This document shows positions 43,922-53,885 of a stretch of 64,000 bases of DNA, piece after piece (within the stretch, counting starts at the first letter, position 1; each line of letters opens with the position of its first letter). Source of the stretch: UBA8337 sp038143435 (GTDB lineage: Bacteria; Pseudomonadota; Alphaproteobacteria; RS24); NCBI GenBank assembly GCA_038143435.1, contig JAYQLX010000003.1, positions 186,001 to 250,000 on the forward strand, read 5' to 3'. The translations under genes and the position numbers were made by a program. The notes under the pieces are model-generated. The model was not told where the DNA came from. It did not search any database and worked only from the letters and a program-made list of their open reading frames with translations.

Positions 43922-46685
43922 ATGATGGCCCTTTATGACGCATATCTGGAAAATATCGAAACCCGCAAACAGCAAGGTTTGAGCGCCAAGCCGATTGATG
44001 ATGGCGATTTGCTGGCGGAAATCATCGCGCTTGATAAAGCAGCCCGATAATGGGCACCGCGCCGATGCGCTCCATCATTTCATTTATAACACATTGCCCG
44101 GCACAACCAGCGCGGCCGGTGAAAAAGCGGCGTTTTTGAAAGAGATTATTCTCGGCCGGGCGACGGTTGCGGAAATTTCAACCGATTTCGCTTTTGAACT
44201 TTTGTCGCATATGAAGGGCGGACCGTCGGTTGACGTGCTGCTCGATGTGGCGCTTGGCGATGATGACGCGCTGGCCGCGCAGGCGGCTGACGTATTGAAG
44301 ACGCAAGTATTTCTCTATGAGGCCGATATGGCGCGCTTGCAGGCGGCTTATGCTGCAGGCAATGAGATTGCCAAAAATATTCTCGAAAGCTATGCGGCGG
44401 CTGAGTTTTTTACCAAGCTGCCCGATATTGAAGAAGAAATTAAGGTCGTCACTTATATTGCCGCTGAGGGTGATATTTCGACCGATTTATTGTCCCCGGG
44501 CAATCAAGCGCATTCGCGCTCGGACCGGGAATTGCATGGCAAATGCATGATTTCAGAGGCCGCTCAGAAAGAAATTGAAGCGCTGAAACTGCAGCACCCT
44601 GATAAGCGGGTCATGCTGATTGCCGAAAAAGGCACAATGGGCGTCGGCTCATCGCGCATGTCAGGGGTCAATAATGTTGCGCTTTGGACCGGCCGCCAAG
44701 CCAGCCCCTATGTGCCCTTTGTCAATATTGCGCCGATTGTCGCCGGCACAAACGGTATTTCACCGATTTTCCTGACCACGGTCGGGGTTACGGGCGGCAT
44801 TGGTGTCGATTTGAAAAACTGGGTGAAAAAAATCGGCGAGGACGGCAAGCCACTTTTGAACAATGACGGCAATGCGGTTTTGGAACAAAAATATGCGGTC
44901 GAAACCGGCACGGTCTTGACCATCAATACGGCCAAGAAAAAACTCTATAGCGAAAATGGCAATGAAGAATTGGTCGATATGGCCGACAGTTTCACGCCGC
45001 AAAAAATCGAATTTATGAAAGCCGGTGGTTCTTACGCCATTGTTTTCGGCAAAAAACTGCAAAGCTTTGCCTGCCAGACATTGGGCGTTGAACTGACATC
45101 GGTGTTTGCTCCATCGAAAGAAATTTCGCATGACGGGCAGGGGCTGACCGCGGTTGAAAAAATCTTTAACGCCAATGCGCTGGGGCGCAGCTCAGACAAG
45201 CCGCTGCATGCCGGTTCCGATGTCCGCGTACAGGTCAATATTGTCGGCAGCCAAGACACGACCGGTTTGATGACCTCGCAGGAATTGGAAGCCATGGCGG
45301 CGACCCTTTTGTCGCCCAGTGTCGATGGCGCTTACCAATCGGGCTGCCACACAGCGTCGGTTTGGGACGCTAAGGCGCAGGCCAATACGCCGCGCCTCAT
45401 GGCCTTTATGAATAAGTTTGGCCTGATTACGGCGCGTGACCCGAAAGGCCAATATCACGCCATGACCGATGTCATTCACAAAGTGCTGAACGATATCACC
45501 GTCGATGATTGGGCAATCATTATCGGCGGCGACAGCCATACGCGCATGTCGAAAGGCGTTGCCTTTGGGGCCGATAGCGGCACAGTGGCTTTGGCGCTGG
45601 CCACCGGTGAGGCGACCATGCCGATACCTGAAAGCGTGAAAGTGACCTTTAAGGGGCGCATGGCCGAGCATATGGATTTCCGCGATGTGGTGCATGCGAC
45701 GCAGGCGCAAATGCTCGACCAATTCGGCGATAATGTGTTTCAGGGCCGCGTCATTGAAGTGCATATTGGCACACTTTTGGCTGACCAAGCCTTCACCTTC
45801 ACCGATTGGACGGCGGAGATGAAAGCCAAAGCTTCGATTTGCATTTCCAATGATGAGACCTTGATCGGCTCGCTGGAAATCGCCAAAGCGCGCATTCAAG
45901 TGATGATTGATAAGGGCATGGATAATGACGCGCATATGTTGCAAGGGCTGATTGATATTGCCGATAAGCGCATTGGCGAGATTAAATCAGGTAACAAACC
46001 GGCGCTGACGCCGGATGCCAATGCCGCTTATTTTGCCGAAGTGGTGGTCGATTTGGATGCCATTAATGAGCCGATGATTGCCGACCCCGATGTTGAAAAT
46101 GCCGATATTTCCAAGCGCTATACGCATGATACGATACGTCCGATTTCGCATTATCGCGCTGAGAAGAAAGTTGATTTGGGATTTGTCGGCTCGTGCATGG
46201 TGCATAAGGGCGATATGAAAATCGTCGCGCAAATGTTCCGCAATTTGGAGAACGAAAATGGCCATGTGTCGTTCAACGCGCCTTTGGTCATTGCGCCGCC
46301 GACCTATAATATTGTCGATGAGCTGAAAGCCGAAGGCGATTGGGATATTTTGCAAAAATATGCCGCTTTTGAATTTGACGATGACGCGCCCAAGCAGGAG
46401 GCGCGCACGGCCTATGAGAACACGCTTTATCTGGAACGCCCGGGCTGCAATTTGTGCATGGGCAATCAGGAAAAAGCCGCCAAAGGCGATACGGTCATGG
46501 CGACCTCGACCCGATTGTTCAAAGGCCGCGTGGTTGAAGACAGCGATGACAAAGCCGGCGAGTCGCTGCTAGCTTCAACCCCGGTGGTGGTGTTGTCGAC
46601 GGTTTTGGGCCGCACGCCGACTTTGGAAGAGTATCAAAGCGCCGTTAAAGGCATTGATTTGACCAAATTTGCCCCACCGGCGTAA
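43922..46685 (+). CDS. acnB: aconitate hydratase B / 2-methylisocitrate dehydratase (one frameshift)
   Basis: AcnB converts citrate to isocitrate in the citric acid cycle and also acts on 2-methylisocitrate. The full length of about 920 residues has the N-terminal HEAT-like domain (MMALYDAYLENIETRKQQGL onward), the swivel part, the cluster ligands in VGSCMVHKGD and in GCNLCMGNQ, and the substrate region YQSGCHTASVWD and GGDSHTRMSKG. A one-base shift near 44048 separates the first 42 residues from the rest (IIALDKAAR/PDNGHRADAL). It stands alone between the Gld-like and ccm operons. Confidence 0.95.
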
Positions 46686-46708
46686 ATCTCGTGCCATAAT
46701 CATGTGCT

Positions 46709-47338
46709 ATGGCTGACAGCGTAAATTTCGATTCTGATACCGATTTTGCGGGCGAGGCGTTCTTGCGCGCCGAGGCGCTGGCCTGTCAGCGCGGCGGACG
46801 GTTGGTTTTCGAAAATCTGTCTTTCAACCTATCGGCAGGCCATGCGCTGCGCTTGGCCGGGGCCAATGGCAGCGGCAAGTCTTCGCTCTTGCGGCAATTG
46901 GCGGGCCTGTTGCCGCTGGCCGCGGGCTCGCTGGCGCATCCTTTCACGTCGTCGCGCCATATGCATTATCTCGGCCATGATGACGGGCTGAAAGCGGCCT
47001 TTAGCGTTGCCGAGACATTGGCTTTTGAAGCGGCATTGGCGCAAACCGATATGGCCGATTCTCTCTTGGCCGATTTGGGGCTGGCTGATTGCGCCTGGCA
47101 ATTTGTCGGCGATTTGTCAGCCGGACAAAAACGCCGCCTGACTTTGGCGCGTCTATTGCTCGACCCGCGCCCGCTCTGGTTGCTTGATGAACCGCTAACC
47201 GCGCTCGATACACGGGGCCGCAAGCTGGTTGAGGATTTGGCAGCAGCGCATCTCGCCAGCGGCGGCATGATTATCGCGGCCAGCCATGAGGCGCTGGCTT
47301 TTGCCACGCAAGAATTGCGCTTGGGGGCGGGCGCATGA
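46709..47338 (+). CDS. ccmA: haem exporter ATP-binding protein
   Basis: CcmA drives release of holo-CcmE from CcmCD in cytochrome c maturation. The 209-residue product has Walker A GANGSGKSSLLRQLAGL, signature LSAGQKRRLTLARLL and Walker B WLLDEPLTALD. A short N-terminal extension precedes the domain. It overlaps ccmB by four bases and opens ccmABCDG, 23 bases behind acnB. Confidence 0.95.
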   Translation: MADSVNFDSDTDFAGEAFLRAEALACQRGGRLVFENLSFNLSAGHALRLAGANGSGKSSLLRQLAGLLPLAAGSLAHPFTSSRHMHYLGHDDGLKAAFSVAETLAFEAALAQTDMADSLLADLGLADCAWQFVGDLSAGQKRRLTLARLLLDPRPLWLLDEPLTALDTRGRKLVEDLAAAHLASGGMIIAASHEALAFATQELRLGAGA

Positions 47339-48000
47339 GCTTGTTTATGACATTATGCGCCGCCCATATAAAGCTGGCTTGGCGTGGCGGTCAGACGGTT
47401 TTGGCGGTCAGTTTTTTGTTTATCGCGGTGACGCTTTTGCCTTTCGGCTTGGGGCCGGAATTGAAATTGCTGCGCGCATTGGCCCCCGGTCTTTTATGGG
47501 TGGTGCTGGCCATCAGCCTGTTGACGACATTGGACAAGCTGTTTCAGGCCGATTTTGAGGACGGCACGCTCGACCGATTGCGGCTTTTGCCGCTGGCTTT
47601 CGAGGCGGCGCTTTTGGCCAAATTAAGCGGTCATTTTCTGGCTTTGGTATTGCCGCTCATCTTATCGGTGCCGCTGGCCGGTCTTTTGTTGAATATTGAC
47701 GGCGCGCGCTTGCCGCTTTTATTGGCCGCCATGTTGTGCGGTGCACCGGCTTTGGTGATGTTGGGCGGTATTGGCGCGGGCCTTGCCGTCAGCGTGCGAC
47801 GCGGCGGCCTGTTGACGGTGCTTATCGCCATGCCGTTTTATGTGCCGGTGCTGATTTTCGGCGCCGCAGCCAGCCAAGCGGCGCTGAGCGACGGCACATC
47901 CATATGGCCCTATTTGGGTATTTTGGCGGCGCTGAGCGCGGCAACCATATTGCTGGCCCCGTTTGCCATTGCCGCCGCCTTGCGCGCGGCGCAAGATTGA
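47335..48000 (+). CDS. ccmB: haem exporter permease
   Basis: A 221-residue inner-membrane protein with six predicted helices, partner of CcmA. The conserved start of the domain HIKLAWRGGQTVLAVSFLFI, the motif ALAPGLLWVVLAISLLTTLD and the segment FEDGTLDRLRLLPL are typical of CcmB. It starts inside the ccmA end and is followed by ccmC after 13 bases. Confidence 0.95.
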   Translation: MSLFMTLCAAHIKLAWRGGQTVLAVSFLFIAVTLLPFGLGPELKLLRALAPGLLWVVLAISLLTTLDKLFQADFEDGTLDRLRLLPLAFEAALLAKLSGHFLALVLPLILSVPLAGLLLNIDGARLPLLLAAMLCGAPALVMLGGIGAGLAVSVRRGGLLTVLIAMPFYVPVLIFGAAASQAALSDGTSIWPYLGILAALSAATILLAPFAIAAALRAAQD

Positions 48001-48013
48001 GATGTGAGATGAC

Positions 48014-48736
48014 ATGCTGAAAGCGCTTGAAAATATCTCGGCCATTTATGCCAATCCGACCCGCTTCATGGCGCTGGCTGCGAAATTGCACGCGCCGCTT
48101 TGGGGGCTGGCCGCTTTGTGTTTGGCTTATGGGCTTTATCGCGTCGCCTATGTGCCTGATGATTATCAGCAAGGCGCGACGGTGAAAATCATGTTCGTGC
48201 ATGTGCCCGCCGCATGGATGGCCCTGTTCGGCTATAGTTTTATTTTTGTCGCCTCGGTCACCGCTTTGGTGTTTCGCCATCCGCTCGGCCATGTCGCAGC
48301 CCGCGCCGCTGCCCCGGTCGGCGCCGTGTTCACACTGATTGCGCTGGTGACCGGCAGCCTGTGGGGGCAGCTCATCTGGGGCACATGGTGGGTATGGGAT
48401 GCACGCCTGACTTCGGTTCTGGTCTTGTTTTTTATCTATCTCGGTTATATTGCGCTATGGCAGGCGATTGATGAGCCGACCCGCGCGGCGCGCGCCGCCG
48501 CCCTATTGGCGATTGTCGGTTTCATCAATGTGCCGATTGTCAAATTCTCCGTCGATTGGTGGAACACGTTGCACCAGCCGGCCAGCGTGTCGCGTTTGGC
48601 GCGGCCCGCTTTGCATGCCGATTTTCTTTATCCGCTCTTGATTATGGGGGTCGGATTTTTATTGCTGTTCTTGGCCCTCACTTTGACGCGTATGCAAATG
48701 GAAATATTGCGGCAAAAATTGCGCCGCCGCTCGTAA
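48014..48736 (+). CDS. ccmC: haem-handling protein of cytochrome c maturation
   Basis: CcmC loads haem onto CcmE. The 240-residue product has six helices, the Trp-rich motif WGTWWVWDARLTSVLVLF, and the flanking His in MFVHVPAAWMAL and WWNTLHQPAS that bind the haem iron. Complete and in frame. Eleven bases separate it from ccmD. Confidence 0.96.
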   Translation: MLKALENISAIYANPTRFMALAAKLHAPLWGLAALCLAYGLYRVAYVPDDYQQGATVKIMFVHVPAAWMALFGYSFIFVASVTALVFRHPLGHVAARAAAPVGAVFTLIALVTGSLWGQLIWGTWWVWDARLTSVLVLFFIYLGYIALWQAIDEPTRAARAAALLAIVGFINVPIVKFSVDWWNTLHQPASVSRLARPALHADFLYPLLIMGVGFLLLFLALTLTRMQMEILRQKLRRRS

Positions 48737-48746
48737 AGGAAAACCG

Positions 48747-48875
48747 ATGTATGACACATATATTTATCTGAGCTATGCCGCGACTTTTGTCCCGCTGGTC
48801 GTGCTCATCAGTGTCAGCTTCAAACAGCTCAAAGAAGCGCGCCGTTTGGTGGCGCTTTTGGCAGAAACCGCCTAA
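48747..48875 (+). CDS. ccmD: small membrane protein of cytochrome c maturation
   Basis: CcmD is needed for holo-CcmE release. The 42-residue product is one membrane helix (YLSYAATFVPLVVLISVSF) followed by a basic tail KQLKEARRLVALLAE, with a conserved Tyr before the helix, as in the family. It is short enough to be missed by gene finders. AAAGGA precedes the ATG, and the stop overlaps the ccmG start (TAATG). Confidence 0.9.
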   Translation: MYDTYIYLSYAATFVPLVVLISVSFKQLKEARRLVALLAETA

Positions 48876-49432
48876 TGCCTGTCTGGGGACGCTTTGTTCC
48901 GGTGGTTTTCGGCATCGGCTTTTTGGCGCTCTTCGCCATCGGGCTGACATTGGGGTCGCCGCAAGACATTGACAGTGCCTATAAGAACAAGGCCTTGCCC
49001 GCCTTTACCCTCGGACCGCTTTTTGACGGCGGCGATGGGTTAACAGCGCAAAACCTGCGAAGCGGTGAGCCGATTTTGCTGAATATTTTTGCCAGCTGGT
49101 GCGCGCCATGCCGCCTTGAACATAGTGCGTTGATGGACTTAAAAGCGCGCGGTGTGCCGATTTATGCGATTAATTATAAAGACTCGCGCGCCGCCGCGCA
49201 GCGTTTTTTGAACCGCCTCGGCAATCCCTATCGCGCTATCGGCTATGATGGAAACGGGGCGACGGCACTTGATTTGGGGGTTTACGGCGTCCCCGAAACC
49301 TTTGTTATTGACGCTGCAGGGCGCGTGCAAATGCGCCATGTCGGGCCGTTGAGTGCGCAAGATGTGCGCGAGAAGCTTTTGCCCTATTTTACGGGGCAAG
49401 GTGAGGAGACAGATAATGCACTTTCGCGATAA
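48875..49432 (+). CDS. ccmG: periplasmic thiol:disulfide oxidoreductase CcmG/DsbE
   Basis: CcmG keeps apocytochrome thiols reduced for haem attachment. The 185-residue product has an N-terminal membrane anchor (VPVVFGIGFLALFAIGLTLG), the active site NIFASWCAPCRLEH and the cis-Pro loop YGVPETFVID of the thioredoxin fold. The ATG overlaps the ccmD stop. It ends inside the start of the NUDIX gene. ccmE, ccmF and ccmH are not in the window. Confidence 0.95.
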   Translation: MPVWGRFVPVVFGIGFLALFAIGLTLGSPQDIDSAYKNKALPAFTLGPLFDGGDGLTAQNLRSGEPILLNIFASWCAPCRLEHSALMDLKARGVPIYAINYKDSRAAAQRFLNRLGNPYRAIGYDGNGATALDLGVYGVPETFVIDAAGRVQMRHVGPLSAQDVREKLLPYFTGQGEETDNALSR

Positions 49433-50048
49433 GTCGCGCCAATATGCGCAAGAATTGGCGTTCTCCAAAATCGTGCCGCAGGATGACAGTTTTGAGCGCG
49501 ATGTCTGCGATACATGCGGGCTGATTAATTACGTCAATCCGAAACTGGTGGCCGGGGTTGTAGCCATTTGGCATGAAGATGGCGAAGACAAAATTCTCAT
49601 GTGCAAACGCGCCATCGAGCCGCGCAAAGGGTTTTGGACCTTGCCCGCCGGTTTTATGGAGCAGGGCGAGACGGTGGCTGAAGGGGCGGCGCGCGAAGCC
49701 AAAGAAGAAGCTTGCGCCGATGTCGCAACCGATGCGCTTATCGGCGTTTATAATGTCGCGCGTATTGCACAAGTGCAGATGTTTTATCGCGGGCGTTTGC
49801 GGTCGCCTGAAATTGCTGCCGGACCGGAAAGCGAAGAAGTGGCGTTGATGTCTTGGGATGAAATCCCGTGGGACGAGCTGGCCTTTCCGGCGGTTTATTA
49901 TGCGCTGCAACACTGGCACGCGACAAAAGATGATGCGGCTTTCGCGCCGTTTTCCGAGCCGGAAAATTGGGCCGATACACCGGGTTTTGAGGCGCTGCGC
50001 GCGCGCTATGAACAAGTTGATAAGCAGCGCGGTAAAAAAGCCGAATAA
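49416..50048 (+). CDS. NUDIX hydrolase with N-terminal zinc ribbon
   Basis: A 210-residue hydrolase of nucleoside-diphosphate derivatives. An N-terminal zinc-ribbon half is seen in CDTCGLINYVNPK. The NUDIX box GFMEQGETVAEGAAREAKEE has the metal-binding Glu residues, apart from the usual final Glu-x-Gly turn reading EEACAD. Fold and zinc motif resemble ADP-ribose or NADH pyrophosphatase-like enzymes. It overlaps the ccmG end by 17 bases, with GGTGAGGAGA as ribosome-binding site inside ccmG. Confidence 0.9.
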   Translation: MHFRDKSRQYAQELAFSKIVPQDDSFERDVCDTCGLINYVNPKLVAGVVAIWHEDGEDKILMCKRAIEPRKGFWTLPAGFMEQGETVAEGAAREAKEEACADVATDALIGVYNVARIAQVQMFYRGRLRSPEIAAGPESEEVALMSWDEIPWDELAFPAVYYALQHWHATKDDAAFAPFSEPENWADTPGFEALRARYEQVDKQRGKKAE

Positions 50049-50064
50049 ACCGTCAGGCCGCGCC

Positions 50065-51144
50065 ATGAATAAAAAAATCACCACCGCTTTTGAGGCTCAG
50101 CGCCAAGCTTGCGAAATGCTCGGCTCGCCTTTGACGCGCGATGTGGTCGGTTTTTGCGCCGATAATTTTGCTGCCAATGGCATTATTGCCGAGCTGGTGC
50201 GCGGCTGGCAGGGCGACCCGCTCAATGATAATGTGCCCTTGCGCTTGGCCGGTTTTGCCCATTATGCCGCGCTGCGCGGCGATGGCATTGCTGCTTTTTA
50301 TGAAAGCTGTGGCGGGCGCTATCAAGACACTGACCGCGCCGCTTTGGCCGGGGCTTTGGCCGATTTATTTACCCGCGAAGAAAAAACCGCCCGCCGTTTT
50401 TTGCGCAGTGCCCCGCAAACCAATGAGACAGGCCGCGCCGCCATGTTGCTTTTGGGGTTTTCCGAAATTACCAAACGGCTCGGCTTGCCTTTGCGCTTGC
50501 GGGAAATGGGGGCCAGCGCTGGGCTCAATTTGTTTTTTGACCAATTTCATTATCGTCTCGCCACGGATAGGGGCGATATGGATTGGGGCAGGGCGGACAG
50601 CCCGCTATCCCTCGTCGCGCAATGGCGCGGCACGCCGCCGGCTTTGGCCGATGAAATTGAGATTGCCTCGCGGCGCGGGTGCGATTTGTTTCCGGTCAAT
50701 ATTGCCGATGCAGATGAACGCATGAAATTGCAAAGCTGGGTTTGGGGCGATATGCCCGACCGCCGCGCGCGGCTTTTGGCGGCGCTTGAAATCGCCGATA
50801 TAGCGCCGCCTGAGATTGACCGCGCCGATGCCGCCGGTTGGGTGGCGGCGCAAATTATGGCGCGGCCAAGCGGCCAAGCGACCGTGCTTTATCATTCCAT
50901 TGTTTGGCCTTATTTGAACGTGTCGCAGCGTTTCGCCATTGAAAGCGCCTTTGCGCAAGCGGCGGAAGAGGTGCGCCCCGATGCCCCTTTGGTCTGGCTG
51001 AAAATGGATGGCCGCGAATTGGGTACGATTGCACAGCTTTCTTATCGCATATGGACCGGCGATAACGGCCCTGAGGGCGAAGAAGTGACACTCGGCCCCT
51101 GCCATCCGCATGGGCGGGATATGGAGATTACCGCCCCGTTTTAA
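50065..51144 (+). CDS. DUF2332 family protein
   Basis: A 359-residue cytoplasmic protein of DUF2332, whose activity is not known. It has a Rossmann-like methylase-type motif (LREMGASAGLNLFFDQF, near residue 150) and the C-terminal part VLYHSIVWPYLNVSQRFAIE, LVWLKMDGRELGT and LGPCHPHG that define the family. The methylase-like glycine motif suggests a SAM- or nucleotide-binding fold (inference). The gene follows NUDIX by 16 bases and overlaps the convergent ispZ end by four bases. Confidence 0.8.
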   Translation: MNKKITTAFEAQRQACEMLGSPLTRDVVGFCADNFAANGIIAELVRGWQGDPLNDNVPLRLAGFAHYAALRGDGIAAFYESCGGRYQDTDRAALAGALADLFTREEKTARRFLRSAPQTNETGRAAMLLLGFSEITKRLGLPLRLREMGASAGLNLFFDQFHYRLATDRGDMDWGRADSPLSLVAQWRGTPPALADEIEIASRRGCDLFPVNIADADERMKLQSWVWGDMPDRRARLLAALEIADIAPPEIDRADAAGWVAAQIMARPSGQATVLYHSIVWPYLNVSQRFAIESAFAQAAEEVRPDAPLVWLKMDGRELGTIAQLSYRIWTGDNGPEGEEVTLGPCHPHGRDMEITAPF

Positions 51145-51716
51145 TCTTTTTGTATTTCGTCCAATGCGCCGTGGCGTTTCAAAAGCGGCATTTGCGCCGC
51201 AATGAAAATAAAGGTCAATGGCAAAATGCCGAAGACTTTGAAATTGACCCATGCATCGGTAGAAAAATTGCGCCAGATAAATTCATTCAAAAGGGCGAGG
51301 CATATAAAGAAATAAATCCAACGCCGCGTCAAAATCAGCCAACCGGACTGTTGCATTTTCAGCGCTTCGCCCATCAGCATTTCGAGATAGCTCTGCCCGC
51401 GCATCAGCCCGAAAGAGAGAATGACGGCAAACAGCACATAGACCAAGCTCGGTTTGATTTTGATGAAAGTCTCATCCTGCAGAAACAAGGTCAGCCCACC
51501 AAACACAAAGACAAAACCGGCCGAAGCCAAAGTCATATTATTGGGCTTGGCCCCGCGCCCATAAGTGACGATGAGCGAAGCCGCCAGCGCTGCCATAAAA
51601 CCGGCTGTCGCAATCAGCAGGCTGTCGCTTTCCACGCGCCCCAGCCATTCAGCGCCGCGCGCGTTTAATATAAAAAACACCAAAAGCGGCCCGAAATCTT
51701 CAAGAAATTTCGCCAT
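51141..51716 (-). CDS. ispZ: intracellular septation protein A (YciB/IspZ family)
   Basis: A 191-residue inner-membrane protein with about five helices, involved in septation and envelope stability. The start MAKFLEDFGPLLVFFILNAR, the segment FGGLTLFLQDETFIKIKPSL and WVNFKVFGILPLTFIFIAAQ are family signatures. The ATG follows the ftsY stop with one base between, so the two are coupled. It is the last gene of dapF-mtaB-ftsY-ispZ. Confidence 0.93.
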   Translation of the reverse strand: MAKFLEDFGPLLVFFILNARGAEWLGRVESDSLLIATAGFMAALAASLIVTYGRGAKPNNMTLASAGFVFVFGGLTLFLQDETFIKIKPSLVYVLFAVILSFGLMRGQSYLEMLMGEALKMQQSGWLILTRRWIYFFICLALLNEFIWRNFSTDAWVNFKVFGILPLTFIFIAAQMPLLKRHGALDEIQKD

Positions 51717-51717
51717 A

Positions 51718-52650
51718 TTATGCCTCGTCTTCCAGCCCGACCAAAGCGCGGGCAAAATTATCGGCGCCAAAGCTTTGCAAATCATCGGCTTGTTCGCCGA
51801 CCCCGATAAAGTAAATCGGCAAAGCCAGTTTTTGCGCAATGGCGACCAGCCCGCCGCCGCGTGCGGTGCCGTCCAGCTTGGTCATAATCAGGCCGGTGGT
51901 TTCAGCGGCGGCCAAAAACGCCTCGGCTTGCGCAATGGCGTTTTGACCGGTCGTCGCGTCCAGCACCAATAGGCTTTCATGCGGCGCTGTCTCATCGAGC
52001 TTTTTGACGACGCGGATGATTTTGCCAAGCTCGGCCATTAGATTGTCATTGGATTGCAAGCGCCCCGCCGTATCGACCATCAATATGTCGATTTTCTCGG
52101 CCCGCGCCTGTTCGAGGGCTTGAAAAGCCAGCCCTGCCGCATCGGCTCCGGGCGCACCGCTTATCACCGGCACATTGGCGCGCGCGCCCCACACTTGCAA
52201 TTGTTCGGCGGCGGCGGCGCGAAACGTGTCGCAAGCGGCCAGCATGACGCTTTTGCCCTCGGCCTGAAATTTCTTGGCCAGCTTGCCAATGGTGGTGGTT
52301 TTGCCCGCCCCATTGACCCCGGCCAATAAAATGACGCTGGGCGACCCGTCGGGCAAACCGTCAGGCAAAGCAAAGGATTTCTCAACCGGCTGCAAAAGCG
52401 CGCTGATTTCCTGCGCCAAAGCGGCACGCAAAGCGGCATCATCAAGCTCGGCCAAATCGCGCCGTGCGCGCAAATTTTCGGTAATGGTGGCGGCGGTGGC
52501 AACGCCCAAATCGGCCATAATGAGCGCATCTTCCAATTCGCCCAATGTTTCGGGCGACAGTTTTTTGCCGCCCATCAGCCCTGACAGGCTGCTGCCCAAT
52601 GCGTCCGATGAGCGCGACAGGCCCGATTTCAAACGCGACCACAGGCTCAT
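51718..52650 (-). CDS. ftsY: signal recognition particle receptor FtsY
   Basis: FtsY receives SRP-ribosome complexes at the inner membrane. The 310-residue product has the N-domain (GELEDALIMADLGVATAATI), P-loop GVNGAGKTTTIGKLAKKF, LAACDTFRAAAAEQL, DTAGRLQSNDNLMAEL, and TKLDGTARGGGLV. It lacks the long acidic A-domain of E. coli FtsY, as common in Alphaproteobacteria. The start overlaps the mtaB stop by four bases. Confidence 0.96.
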   Translation of the reverse strand: MSLWSRLKSGLSRSSDALGSSLSGLMGGKKLSPETLGELEDALIMADLGVATAATITENLRARRDLAELDDAALRAALAQEISALLQPVEKSFALPDGLPDGSPSVILLAGVNGAGKTTTIGKLAKKFQAEGKSVMLAACDTFRAAAAEQLQVWGARANVPVISGAPGADAAGLAFQALEQARAEKIDILMVDTAGRLQSNDNLMAELGKIIRVVKKLDETAPHESLLVLDATTGQNAIAQAEAFLAAAETTGLIMTKLDGTARGGGLVAIAQKLALPIYFIGVGEQADDLQSFGADNFARALVGLEDEA

Positions 52651-53885
52651 AATGTTTCCCCGATCAGCATCAGCCCGTCATCGCCGTTAATTTTCACATC
52701 GACCAGTGCGCCGCTTTCATGTTTTGCGTCGAGCCGAATGCGGGCGAAATTTTCAGCCCGTCCTTCGCCCGGTTTTTCGACCAGCACGCGGGCCGTTTGC
52801 CCGTGCTGGCGCGCCAGCCAATTTCTGAATTGGCTCTGCGCGGTTTCGCGCAAATTGGCGGCGCGTTGTTTTATCAATCCGCCGTCAAGCTGCGGCATGC
52901 GTGCCGCCGGTGTGTTGGGGCGCGGCGAAAACGGAAACACATGCACAAAGCTCAAATCGCAATCACCAATCAGGCGGCGTGAGTTTTCAAACATGGCATC
53001 GGTCTCGGTCGGAAAACCGGCAATCAGATCGGCACCAAAGGCAATATCGGGTCGCGCGGTTTTCAATTTCTCGCAAAACGCCAGCGCTTCGGCGCGGCTG
53101 TGGCGGCGCTTCATGCGCTTCAAAATCATATCGTCGCCGGCCTGCAGCGATAAATGCAAATGCGGCATCAGGCGCGGTTCGTGAATGACCATATCGAGCA
53201 GCGCTTGGTCAATCTCTACCGCATCAATGGAAGACAGCCGCAAGCGCGGCAGTTCTGGCACGCAGTCCAAAATGGCGCGCACCAAAAGCCCAAGCCCTGA
53301 TTGGCCGGGTTCACCCAGTCCGATATCGGGGCCGTAAGAGGTGATATCGACACCGGTCAGCACAATCTCCTTATGCCCGTCCGCCAGCAAATCGCGACAA
53401 TGCGCGACCACATCGGCGACCGGCACGGAGCGCGAATTGCCGCGCCCATAGGGAATTATGCAAAATGTGCAGCGATGGTCGCAGCCGGTTTGCACTTGCA
53501 CGAAAGCGCGCGCGCGCGAGCTTTGCGCCGCTTTCGGCAGCGGGCTGGCGACGGTTTTTTGCATAATATCGCTAACCGCCGTGTCACTATTGCGATAGCT
53601 GGCCGCTTGCAATTTTTCTTCATTGCCCAAAACGCGGTCAACTTCCGGCATGGCGGCGAAATTTTCGGCATCGGTTTGCGCCGCGCATCCGGTGACAATC
53701 ACCGCTTGCCCGTCGCGTTTGGCTTTGCGCGCCGCTTGCCGCGCTTGCCGCAAAGCCTCTTGGGTTACCGCGCAGCCATTAATGATGGTGGTTTTTTCAA
53801 GCCCGGCCGCTTTGGCCAATGCCGCTACGCTATCGCCTTCCAGCGCGTTTAAGCGGCAGCCGAAATTTTCAACGCGCAGGCTCAT
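52647..53885 (-). CDS. mtaB: tRNA t6A37 methylthiotransferase
   Basis: MtaB adds a methylthio group to t6A37 in ANN-decoding tRNAs. The 412-residue product has the N-terminal cluster Cys in ENFGCRLNALEG, INGCAVT and VTGCAAQ, the radical-SAM motif CDHRCTFCIIPYGRG, and a C-terminal TRAM-like region. It overlaps dapF and ftsY by four bases each. Together with TsaD (5.1-6.1 kb) two enzymes acting in turn on the same base are encoded in this window. Confidence 0.94.
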   Translation of the reverse strand: MSLRVENFGCRLNALEGDSVAALAKAAGLEKTTIINGCAVTQEALRQARQAARKAKRDGQAVIVTGCAAQTDAENFAAMPEVDRVLGNEEKLQAASYRNSDTAVSDIMQKTVASPLPKAAQSSRARAFVQVQTGCDHRCTFCIIPYGRGNSRSVPVADVVAHCRDLLADGHKEIVLTGVDITSYGPDIGLGEPGQSGLGLLVRAILDCVPELPRLRLSSIDAVEIDQALLDMVIHEPRLMPHLHLSLQAGDDMILKRMKRRHSRAEALAFCEKLKTARPDIAFGADLIAGFPTETDAMFENSRRLIGDCDLSFVHVFPFSPRPNTPAARMPQLDGGLIKQRAANLRETAQSQFRNWLARQHGQTARVLVEKPGEGRAENFARIRLDAKHESGALVDVKINGDDGLMLIGETL